A DNA stretch of 32,116 nucleotides. Source: Candidatus Mailhella merdavium (GTDB lineage: Bacteria; Desulfobacterota; Desulfovibrionia; Desulfovibrionales; Desulfovibrionaceae). A model generated the notes under the pieces. The model was not told where the DNA came from. It searched no databases and saw nothing but the letters and a program-made list of their open reading frames with translations. The stretch covers positions 1 to 32,116 of the forward strand of contig DWXS01000061.1 in the NCBI GenBank assembly GCA_019119045.1, written 5' to 3'. Position numbers and translations under genes: made by a program. Of the stretch, positions 1-6,234 are shown piece by piece (position 1 is the stretch's first letter; every line of letters begins with the position of its first letter).

Positions 1-55
1 GGCAGAAAGCCCCCGGCGCATACGGAACCAACATCCGCGCAGATTCCGGTTCAGA

Positions 56-1438
56 CTAGAAGGCGTATGTGAAGTTCAACGTACCACGGAAGCCGTTGTC
101 ATAGTCCGTACCCCACACGCTTTCGTCAAAATCCGTAATCAGATAGGCCAGCAGCAGATTGGCCGTGAGGTTCTGATACAGCTGATAGCTGCTCAAAAAG
201 TCCACTTCCCAGGCGGAATCGCTGGTGGTCATGTACGTCGCGGGATTGGCGAGCGTTCCGATCTGCGCCCTCAGCGCGGCATCGGTGATACGGTTGGTGT
301 TGTTCGTGCCCTGGAAGTAGGACACGGACAGCGCATGCGTGAGGTCTTCAATGAAGCTGATGTTCTTCGCACCGAGTTGCAGCCCCCAGGTACCGGCGGG
401 GTTGCAGTTGTCGATGGTGGCCGCCAGCAGATCGTTGCCGTCGAAATAGATGCTGCTTGCGTCAAAGGCTCCGGCTTCATCCACGGAGAGAAGGCGGCCG
501 CTCCTGTTGGAATCGGCGTCGTCACCCGAGGCATACCAGCCCTTCAGGAAGGGAGTGGCAAAAGCCATATCCATTTCCGCACCGAGTGCGGCGTACCAGC
601 CGCGCCGTTCGGCGTCCCCGTCCGCATCGTTGCCGCTGTAAATGAAATCGCCGGTGATTCTGAACGGATCGAACAGGCCCAGCTCGCCGCCGATACCTAC
701 CCAGTACACCGTGCTGCGGGCGTCGCCGGCGTTGCCGTAGCCCATCATATCCATACTGCCGGGCGTCGCCGTACCGTCACCGTTTCCATGCAGACCGATC
801 ATACCCCAGGGAGTCACCCGGAAGCCTTCGGACACCACGTCCACGGCCAAATACGCGAGGTCAACGCTGGTATGGGGATAGTGTTCCACGCCCCACTTGT
901 TCACTTCCGCAAAGGGACGCATCCAGCCGAAGGTCACGCCGACCATGTCGTTGATCGGTGCGTTGACCATGATCCCGTCAATGGCATCGTCAAGTATGGG
1001 CGAACCAAAGGTATAAGACGGGGTGTTGACCACCTGACGCCCCATGCGCACCTGTACGTCAGTGGAGGGAATCAGCCAGTCGAGGTATGCCAGACGTGCG
1101 GTCACGCTTTCGCCGGGGCCGCCGACTCCGGCCTGACCCCAGCTGTAGTAGTTGGCCGCGCTGTTTCCGGCCGTTGCCTGAAGCTGAACCCGGCCGGAAA
1201 GAGCCTCGCTGGCCACGAGATCGAAGTTGACCCGGACGCGCTGAGCCGCATTGAATCCGCCCTTGGAACCGTCCTGCGCGCTGCGGTGCTTGTTGAGAGC
1301 GTCAACGCCGAACAGATTGTCCGCAAAGGTAAAGGAAGCCAGCCATTCGCCGGAAACCTTCACTTCCACGGCGGAAACGCTGTTAAACGAGGAAAAGACC
1401 ATTCCCCCGGCCAGAAGAAGAGTAAGAAGTTTTTTCAT
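56..1438 (-). CDS. Outer membrane porin, Desulfovibrio homotrimeric type
   Basis: Predicted 460-aa outer membrane beta-barrel that would form a diffusion channel. The N-terminus MKKLLTLLLAGG followed by a hydrophobic stretch and SVSA is a signal peptide, with likely cleavage before VEVKVSGEW. The body alternates polar and hydrophobic residues with many Gly, Trp and Tyr, as in barrel strands, and the last residue is Phe (LNFTYAF), the usual C-terminal signal for BAM assembly. The wording of the first third (an AAQRVRVNFD-like strand, then MGRQVVNTP) recalls the homotrimeric porins abundant in Desulfovibrio. The ORF is open 15 codons further upstream, but the ATG at 1438 begins the signal peptide and has AAGGATG just upstream. 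Substrate specificity cannot be read from sequence. A direct repeat pair lies in its upstream region. Confidence 0.85.
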   Translation of the reverse strand: MKKLLTLLLAGGMVFSSFNSVSAVEVKVSGEWLASFTFADNLFGVDALNKHRSAQDGSKGGFNAAQRVRVNFDLVASEALSGRVQLQATAGNSAANYYSWGQAGVGGPGESVTARLAYLDWLIPSTDVQVRMGRQVVNTPSYTFGSPILDDAIDGIMVNAPINDMVGVTFGWMRPFAEVNKWGVEHYPHTSVDLAYLAVDVVSEGFRVTPWGMIGLHGNGDGTATPGSMDMMGYGNAGDARSTVYWVGIGGELGLFDPFRITGDFIYSGNDADGDAERRGWYAALGAEMDMAFATPFLKGWYASGDDADSNRSGRLLSVDEAGAFDASSIYFDGNDLLAATIDNCNPAGTWGLQLGAKNISFIEDLTHALSVSYFQGTNNTNRITDAALRAQIGTLANPATYMTTSDSAWEVDFLSSYQLYQNLTANLLLAYLITDFDESVWGTDYDNGFRGTLNFTYAF

Positions 1439-1540
1439 GACACCACATCCTTGAAGAAGTTGATTACGGCCGCCTCCACGCAAGGGCGGGCGGCTCGTAC
1501 CCTGCTTTCAGCACTACGCTTCTCCGAAGAACGGATACAT

Positions 1541-1593
1541 GATATTCTGAAGCTTCCGTCTTATTTTTTCATATCCTGAAAAGTTCCGTCTTA
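1541..1593 (-). promoter_or_regulatory. Direct repeat pair upstream of the porin
   Basis: Two copies of a 23-24 nt element lie at 1541-1563 and 1570-1593, with ends exactly 30 nt apart. They agree at about 19 of 24 positions with one single-base gap. On the minus strand each reads TAAGACGGAA, then TTCAG, then ATAT. The pair fills most of the gap between the pseudouridine synthase stop (1601) and the porin start (1438). A 30-nt period is about three helical turns, so an operator pair on one DNA face is a reasonable guess. No regulator is identified. Confidence 0.45.
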
Positions 1594-1600
1594 CGTCTCC

Positions 1601-2545
1601 TCAATCCATTGTCCTTCTTCCGGAAAGCCAGCCCTCCCCGGCAAGGCGCGCCTCGTCTCCAAGCTCTGCCAGCCAGTCCGGCAGGCAATGTGCGGCAAAG
1701 CCAGGAAGTTCAATTCTACCATGGTGCAAATAAAAATGTTCCTCTTCCGAGGGCCTTCCTTCCGCTCCGTAGCGGGTGTCTCCCAGCAGAGGATACCCCA
1801 GCGATGCGGCGTGAGCGCGAATCTGATGCCGCGCGCCCTTGAAAATCAGACAGCCTGCCAGCGTGACTTCCGTTTCCGGCTCTGAAGGCATCCCTCCCTT
1901 TTCAAGATGAGCCAGCGGCACAATCAGCGTATGGCGGCGGCGATCCGGGTGAATCGCCATTTCCACCAGCACCCGTTCCCGCCCCTTCAATATCAGGCGT
2001 TCTTTCACCAGATGTTCGCCGTTCAACCGCCCCTGAAGCAGGGCAAGATAATATTTGCGCGTCTGCCCGCCGTCCTGCGCCTCCTTCCAGACGCGCTCTC
2101 CTTCCGCGTCCAGCGCGGCCATGACTATGCCTGAAGTCGCACAGTCCAGACGGTTCAGCAGTCTGGCCTTTCCGAGAAGATCCGTCAGCAGGGAGGCAAG
2201 GCTTGCTCCGGGCTTACCCGCCAGAGACTCGCAATGCACGCCGGCAGGCTTGAACAGCGCGGCCAGCCCGCCCGTCTCATCCCTGTCCGGCGTCAGTACG
2301 CGGGCCTTTCCGCAGGCTTCGGAACAGGCGGCGGAGTTCTCTCCTCCGCTCAGGGTCAGCGTCTCCCCGCTGCGAACCCTGTACGCTGCGGGCCGGACTT
2401 TCCCGTCCACCCGTACCAGCCCCTGTTCGCAGGCCCGGCGCCTGCCCCGCAGCCCCATGCCCGGCAGCAGCACGTCCAGCGCAGCGTCCAGCCGCCTGCC
2501 GGCTTCGCGTTCTCCGGCCACAACCCGCAAAATTTCATCCGCCAT
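1601..2545 (-). CDS. RluA-family RNA pseudouridine synthase
   Basis: 314-aa enzyme expected to convert specific uridines in rRNA or tRNA to pseudouridine. Residues about 17-62 look like an S4-type RNA-binding segment (RRLDAAL to VRSGETL). The catalytic motif is LNRLDCATSG at 130-139, where Asp134 is the expected nucleophile of the RluA family (family consensus HRLDxxTSG). A second family motif, ARHQIRAH, follows near residue 240. The length fits RluA/RluC/RluD-type enzymes. The ATG at 2545 has GGGAGGA upstream. Which RNA site it modifies cannot be decided here. It is divergent from modC with only 84 nt between start codons. Confidence 0.85.
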   Translation of the reverse strand: MADEILRVVAGEREAGRRLDAALDVLLPGMGLRGRRRACEQGLVRVDGKVRPAAYRVRSGETLTLSGGENSAACSEACGKARVLTPDRDETGGLAALFKPAGVHCESLAGKPGASLASLLTDLLGKARLLNRLDCATSGIVMAALDAEGERVWKEAQDGGQTRKYYLALLQGRLNGEHLVKERLILKGRERVLVEMAIHPDRRRHTLIVPLAHLEKGGMPSEPETEVTLAGCLIFKGARHQIRAHAASLGYPLLGDTRYGAEGRPSEEEHFYLHHGRIELPGFAAHCLPDWLAELGDEARLAGEGWLSGRRTMD

Positions 2546-2589
2546 GCAGTCCTCCCACGGTCACGCTTCCCGGCAAAAAAGTGTCCCCT

Positions 2590-2619
2590 TTGCCCCTCAA
2601 GCGTAGCAGCTGCTATAGT
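2590..2619 (+). promoter_or_regulatory. Candidate sigma70-type promoter of modC
   Basis: TTGCCC at 2590-2595 and TATAGT at 2614-2619 are separated by 18 nt (4/6 and 5/6 matches to consensus). Transcription would start around 2626, only about 4 nt before the modC ATG at 2630, so the mRNA would be leaderless or nearly so. This agrees with the absence of a Shine-Dalgarno sequence before that ATG. Assigned by eye only. Confidence 0.45.
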
Positions 2620-2629
2620 GCCTGACAAT

Positions 2630-3475
2630 ATGCTGTCCGTGAAGCTGAACAAACGCCTGGGGGACTTTTCCCTGAACATGGACTTCCACCTTGTGGAACG
2701 CTCCATCTGCGCGCTGTTCGGCCCCTCCGGTTCCGGCAAAAGCACGCTGATCAACTGCATATCCGGCCTGCTGACGCCGGACGACGGTCATATCGTCTGC
2801 GAAGGCGAGGTCTGGTTCGATTCGGAACAGGGTGTGAACCTGCCCCCGGAACGACGCGAAACCGGTTATGTCTTTCAGGACGGACGGCTTTTTCCGCATC
2901 TCAACGTGCGGGAAAATCTGCTCTTCGGCAGACGCTTCCGCCCCGGCAAAGGCGCAGACGCCCTCAACCTCGACGATGCCGTCGATCTGCTGGGCATAGG
3001 ACACCTGCTGCGACGTATGCCCGCCACGCTCTCCGGCGGGGAAAAACAGCGCGTGGCCATAGGGCGCGCGCTGCTCTGCCGTCCGCGTCTGCTGCTCATG
3101 GACGAACCGCTGACAGCCCTCGATCCTGCCAGACGGGATGAACTCATGGACTATATCGCCCGTATTCCCGGCGTATGGAAGGTTCCCATACTCTACGTCA
3201 CCCACTCCGTGGAAGAGGCCCTGCGCCTCGCTCCGTCCACACTGCTTGTCCGGCACGGCCGTCCGGCTGCCTTCGGTTCCACGGCCGACGTTCTGCGGGA
3301 CGCCGCAGCAGGCTCCGCAAGTCCTCTTCTCCCTCAACCTTCTTCCCCCCTTTCAGGAGATCGTCATGACCGTCTTCCCGCTCCGCCGCTTCGCCATGCC
3401 TGCCGCCCTGCTGCTCCTTTTTGCCTCTTCCGCTCTGGCCGAGCCGCCGGCAGTGACCACCGGCCTGGGCTATAA
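2630..3475 (+). CDS. modC: Molybdate ABC transporter ATP-binding protein, short form
   Basis: 281-aa ATPase that would drive molybdate (or tungstate) import with ModB. It has Walker A GPSGSGKST at 31-39, signature LSGGEKQ at 134-140, Walker B LLLMDEP at 154-160 and the switch His192. The N-terminal wording, including GYVFQDGRLFPH, closely follows known ModC proteins. Typical ModC is about 350 aa with a C-terminal MOP (TOBE) domain that binds molybdate; here the recognisable protein ends near residue 224. The remaining roughly 57 residues are Pro/Arg-rich, and the last 36 are read from inside modA in another frame. The ATG at 2630 matches the family N-terminus but lacks a ribosome binding site. 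First gene of the modCABD group. Confidence 0.85.
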   Translation: MLSVKLNKRLGDFSLNMDFHLVERSICALFGPSGSGKSTLINCISGLLTPDDGHIVCEGEVWFDSEQGVNLPPERRETGYVFQDGRLFPHLNVRENLLFGRRFRPGKGADALNLDDAVDLLGIGHLLRRMPATLSGGEKQRVAIGRALLCRPRLLLMDEPLTALDPARRDELMDYIARIPGVWKVPILYVTHSVEEALRLAPSTLLVRHGRPAAFGSTADVLRDAAAGSASPLLPQPSSPLSGDRHDRLPAPPLRHACRPAAPFCLFRSGRAAGSDHRPGL

Positions 3476-4106
3476 GCCCATGGTGGAAGAGCTGTGCGCA
3501 GCCTATGCCAAAGCGGGCGGACAGAAACCCGTGGAAATGTACAGCGGCAACATAGGCCAGATTCTGGAACAGATTCGGGCAGGCAGCGGGGCTTCCGTGG
3601 TCATTTCCGACAAGGCCACGCTCGAAGAGTCCAGGGTTTCCTTTGCCGAATTCCGTCCGCTGGGACAGGCCGTCCTTATACTGGCCTGGAAAAAGGGCGT
3701 GAATATCAAGGAACCCGCCGACCTGTATAAAGCGGAAATAGCAAGCATCGGCTATCCCGACGCCAAGGCGGCCATTTACGGCAAGGCGGCCGTGGCATTT
3801 CTGAAGGGAAACGGCATGTATGAAAAGCTGCAGCCCAAACTCACCATGTTTTCCACCGTGCCTCAGGTCTTTTCCTACCTCGTGTCCGGCAATCTTGACG
3901 CCGCCTTTGTCAACGAATCCATCGTCACCAAGCAGGGCGACAAAATCGGCGGCTGGATGGAAATGGACAAGGGCTACGAACCCCTGTTCCTCGTCGCCGG
4001 CGTAGTCAAGGGGCATGAAAACGATCCCGATGTGAAGGCTTTTCTCGATTTTCTCGCTTCCCCGGAAGCCAAAGCCATCTGCGTCAAAAACAATCTGCGT
4101 CCCTGA
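3366..4106 (+). CDS. modA: Molybdate-type periplasmic binding protein
   Basis: 246-aa periplasmic oxyanion-binding protein that would deliver molybdate or tungstate to ModBC. The first 25 residues form a signal peptide (MTVFPLRRFA, hydrophobic core, SSALA) cleaved before EPPAVTT. The mature part has the ModA pattern: an N-terminal strand (AVTTGLGYKPMVEEL), an SGNIGQILEQI helix in the place of the usual SSGxLxxQI anion-binding loop, and a C-terminal DPDVKAFLDFLASPEAK. The N-terminal loop is more diverged than in classical ModA. AGGAGATCGTC precedes the ATG. The gene begins inside the modC frame (110-nt overlap, +1 relative). Molybdate versus tungstate cannot be decided by eye. Confidence 0.8.
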   Translation: MTVFPLRRFAMPAALLLLFASSALAEPPAVTTGLGYKPMVEELCAAYAKAGGQKPVEMYSGNIGQILEQIRAGSGASVVISDKATLEESRVSFAEFRPLGQAVLILAWKKGVNIKEPADLYKAEIASIGYPDAKAAIYGKAAVAFLKGNGMYEKLQPKLTMFSTVPQVFSYLVSGNLDAAFVNESIVTKQGDKIGGWMEMDKGYEPLFLVAGVVKGHENDPDVKAFLDFLASPEAKAICVKNNLRP

Positions 4107-4112
4107 AGCCTT

Positions 4113-4140
4113 TCCCTGCCGTTTGTTCTGCCGGCAGGGA
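4113..4140 (+). other. Hairpin directly after modA
   Basis: TCCCTGCCG (4113-4121) and CGGCAGGGA (4132-4140) form a perfect 9-bp stem with a 10-nt loop, starting 7 nt after the modA stop. No T-tract follows, so it is more likely an mRNA-end stabiliser or pause element than an intrinsic terminator. Confidence 0.45.
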
Positions 4141-4192
4141 ATACGCAGGCAGGCGTCACCTGCGCGGATCCCTGACGCCTCTCCCCCTCCCC

Positions 4193-4223
4193 GGGAAAGG
4201 GGATTCCCTGAATCCCCTTTCCC
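4193..4223 (+). other. Perfect 14-bp hairpin between modA and modB
   Basis: GGGAAAGGGGATTC (4193-4206) and GAATCCCCTTTCCC (4210-4223) pair perfectly across a 3-nt loop. This is far stronger than expected by chance. A T6 run follows only 15 nt later, so it is not a canonical terminator, though it could act as an attenuator that lowers modBD expression or as a processing site. It could also be a small palindromic repeat. Confidence 0.6.
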
Positions 4224-4444
4224 CCGGCCGAACGCAGGCTTTTTTCGCGCGAACGTCCATTTCCGAAGCCACAGGCAAAGCTTCCTGCTTCCGCCCCAGA
4301 CGCGCCGGAAACAGCCGGACTCCGAAATCTCGGCCGACGACTCAGAGCTGCTCCGCGCGTCGTGAACAGTTCGCGGATATCCCGCGACAAAACGCCCCGC
4401 CTTTTCCGAAAGCCGGAAAGTATACGGGCAAAGCCCACTGTTCC

Positions 4445-5134
4445 ATGTTTCCACTGGATGAACTCGGCTCACCTGAAGTCAGCTTTTCCCTCAAACTGAC
4501 GCTGCGAACCTGCGCGGCCTGTCTTGTCCTCCATGCCGCGGCCGCCGTGCCTCTGGCCCGCTGGTCAAGCTCCGGCCCGGCCCTGCTGCGCCGCACGCTC
4601 AGTTTCCTGATTACGCTCCCGCTGGTTTTTCCTCCCATTGCTCTGGGCTTCATGCTGCTGATGTTCTTCGGTTATGAAGGGCCGGGCGGCAGACTGCTCC
4701 GGGAAACGGCGGGCGTGAGTCTGGTTTTTTCTCAGGCGGGCATCATCTTCGCCGCATGGCTGGCCGGATTGCCGCTGGTGGTCAAGCCCGTGCAGGCCGC
4801 GCTCGGCGATCCCGAACTGGAACGCCTGCGGCAGGCTGCGAGAGTTTGCGGCGCAGGCCCTGCGGCAACCTTCTTTCTGATCACCCTGCCGCTGATCCGC
4901 AGAGGTCTGGCCGCCGGACTTCTGCTCGGTCTGACCAGGGCCCTGGGAGAAGTCGGCATGAGCCTCATGCTCGGCGGAAACATAGCAGGCCGCACCAACA
5001 CGCTTTCGCTGGAAATCTTCAACTCCGTATCCACAGGAGAATACCGCCGGGCCGCCGCTCTCTGTCTGCTGCTTGGCATCGTCAGTCTGCTGCTGTATCT
5101 TGCGGTGGAATTCTGCCAGAGCAAAAAATCATGA
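4445..5134 (+). CDS. modB: Molybdate ABC transporter permease
   Basis: 229-aa inner-membrane permease of the molybdate importer, about five to six hydrophobic spans. The cytoplasmic loop that contacts ModC is clear: LRQAARVCGAGP, then FFLITLPL, the EAA-type motif of binding-protein-dependent permeases. It is followed by TRALGEVGMSLMLGGNIAGRT, matching the ModB consensus RxLGEFGAT near the C-terminus. Length is normal for ModB (about 225 aa). The start MFPLDELGSPEVSFSLKLTL aligns with the usual ModB N-terminus, although no Shine-Dalgarno sequence precedes the ATG. It follows the unusual 338-nt gap after modA and precedes modD. Confidence 0.88.
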   Translation: MFPLDELGSPEVSFSLKLTLRTCAACLVLHAAAAVPLARWSSSGPALLRRTLSFLITLPLVFPPIALGFMLLMFFGYEGPGGRLLRETAGVSLVFSQAGIIFAAWLAGLPLVVKPVQAALGDPELERLRQAARVCGAGPAATFFLITLPLIRRGLAAGLLLGLTRALGEVGMSLMLGGNIAGRTNTLSLEIFNSVSTGEYRRAAALCLLLGIVSLLLYLAVEFCQSKKS

Positions 5135-5175
5135 ACCTTTCCCGGAACGCATGGCGTCCCAAAGGAGCAATTCCC

Positions 5176-6048
5176 GTGCATTTCATCAAAAGCGGAACCT
5201 GGCTTGACGATCTTCTGCTCGACGACTGCCCCGGCATGGATCTGACCGTGGAAATGCTGGGAATAGGCTCCATGCCCGGACTCATGGAATTTCGCCCCAA
5301 AAGTTCCTGCGTCGTTGCAGGAGTGGAAGAAGCCGCTCTGCTGCTGGAACGCTGCGGCCTTGCCGTGACCCGGCACGCGCGCAACGGCGATCGCGCGGAG
5401 GAAGGGCAGCTTCTTCTCGAGGCCAGAGGCGACGCCGCCGCCCTGCACCGGGGCTGGAAAATAAGCCAGACCGTCATGGAATACATGAGCGGCATTGCCT
5501 CGCGCGCGGCGCGTATGGTCGATGCGGCCCGGGCCGTCAATCCGCGCGTGCGTGTCGCCGTCACCCGCAAGAACTTCCCCGGGGCGAAACGCCTCTGTCT
5601 GGAAGCTGCCGTCAGCGGCGGCGCGGTAGTACACAGACTCAATCTCTCGGATTCCGTCCTCGTCTTCGATCAGCACAGAATCTTCCTTGCCGGAACCGGC
5701 AGAGAATCCGGCACTCCGCTGGAATCCTTTGCCCGTCGCATTCCCGAATTCCGCCTTGCCCTGCCGGAAAAAAAACTCTGTGCAGAAGTGGACAGGCCGG
5801 AAGACGCGCTGCTCCTGGCGGAGGCGGGAATCGACATCGTGCAGTGCGAAAAATTTCCCTGTTCCGTTCTGGCGGATACCGTGCGTGCGCTGCGTGCCGC
5901 GAGACCCGATCTGCTCATCCTGGCGGCAGGCGGCATAAACGGCGACAACGCCTCCGACTACGCCGCGACCGGAGCCGACGAACTGGTGACCACCTGGCCC
6001 TACTTCGGCAAACCGGCGGATATCAAAGTCCGCATGAGCGCGCTCTGA
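5176..6048 (+). CDS. modD: ModD, QPRTase-like protein of molybdate loci
   Basis: 290-aa protein of the ModD family, relatives of nicotinate-nucleotide pyrophosphorylase (NadC), found in molybdate transport operons; its exact reaction is not established. Family features seen: DDLLLDDCPGMDLTVEMLGIG near the N-terminus, KISQTVMEYMSGIASR (the QPRTase helix), VTRKNFPGAKRL, and AAGGINGDNASDYAATGAD near the C-terminus. I chose the GTG at 5176 because AAAGGAG sits 8 nt upstream and the protein then begins where ModD proteins begin. An in-frame ATG at 5131 overlaps the modB stop (ATGA) but has no Shine-Dalgarno sequence and adds 15 residues without family likeness. Confidence 0.82.
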   Translation: MHFIKSGTWLDDLLLDDCPGMDLTVEMLGIGSMPGLMEFRPKSSCVVAGVEEAALLLERCGLAVTRHARNGDRAEEGQLLLEARGDAAALHRGWKISQTVMEYMSGIASRAARMVDAARAVNPRVRVAVTRKNFPGAKRLCLEAAVSGGAVVHRLNLSDSVLVFDQHRIFLAGTGRESGTPLESFARRIPEFRLALPEKKLCAEVDRPEDALLLAEAGIDIVQCEKFPCSVLADTVRALRAARPDLLILAAGGINGDNASDYAATGADELVTTWPYFGKPADIKVRMSAL

Positions 6049-6078
6049 TCCCGGCCCCGCTCCGCGAGGCTCCGACAT

Positions 6079-6108
6079 GAGGGGGACTCTGTCCCTCTCT
6101 TGGCTTTT
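6079..6108 (+). terminator. Probable terminator of the mod operon
   Basis: GAGGGGAC-type stem: 6079-6087 pairs with 6091-6099 around the loop TCT (9 bp including one G-U pair), followed by TTGGCTTTT. It lies 31 nt after the modD stop. The T-tract is interrupted, so termination may be partial. Confidence 0.5.
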
Positions 6109-6128
6109 GCCCGATATTCTGCTATCCT
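6100..6128 (+). promoter_or_regulatory. Candidate promoter of the DEAD-box helicase gene
   Basis: TTGGCT at 6100-6105 and TATCCT at 6123-6128 with a 17-nt spacer, each 4/6 to the sigma70 consensus. It would give a leader of about 100 nt before the helicase start, a common arrangement for cold-responsive helicase genes, though no regulatory element is identified there. Confidence 0.4.
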
Positions 6129-6234
6129 GAACCGTTTTCAACGCATATCATCTGCGGATACCCGCCGGAGGGAGGACTTCCAGCGGCCTTTTTCCGTATC
6201 CGCCGTAAATAATATAATGTGAATGAAGGATACC

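Larger units (their letters stand above)
4107..4444 (+). other. modA-modB intergenic region with hairpins
   Basis: 338 nt without a credible gene between two genes that are normally adjacent. It holds two hairpins, listed separately, and a T6 run at about 4238-4243. I see no tRNA, IS end or ModE-like palindrome. The downstream half (about 4240-4440) has no recognisable features and no Shine-Dalgarno sequence before modB. Confidence 0.5.

Noticed and set aside
335..1579. 414-codon open frame on the plus strand opposite the porin
   Set aside because: It has no ribosome binding site or family likeness and is antisense to a clear porin with signal peptide and C-terminal Phe. GC-rich DNA gives many such shadow frames.
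2546..2629. ModE-type molybdate operator before modC
   Set aside because: No palindrome resembling the known ModE site is visible in the 84-nt divergent region.
3198..4472. 424-codon minus-strand frame opposite modA
   Set aside because: It overlaps modC, modA and the intergenic hairpins and has no recognisable protein features.
4732..6141. 469-codon minus-strand frame opposite modB and modD
   Set aside because: It crosses two well-supported genes antisense and shows no domain, signal or plausible start.
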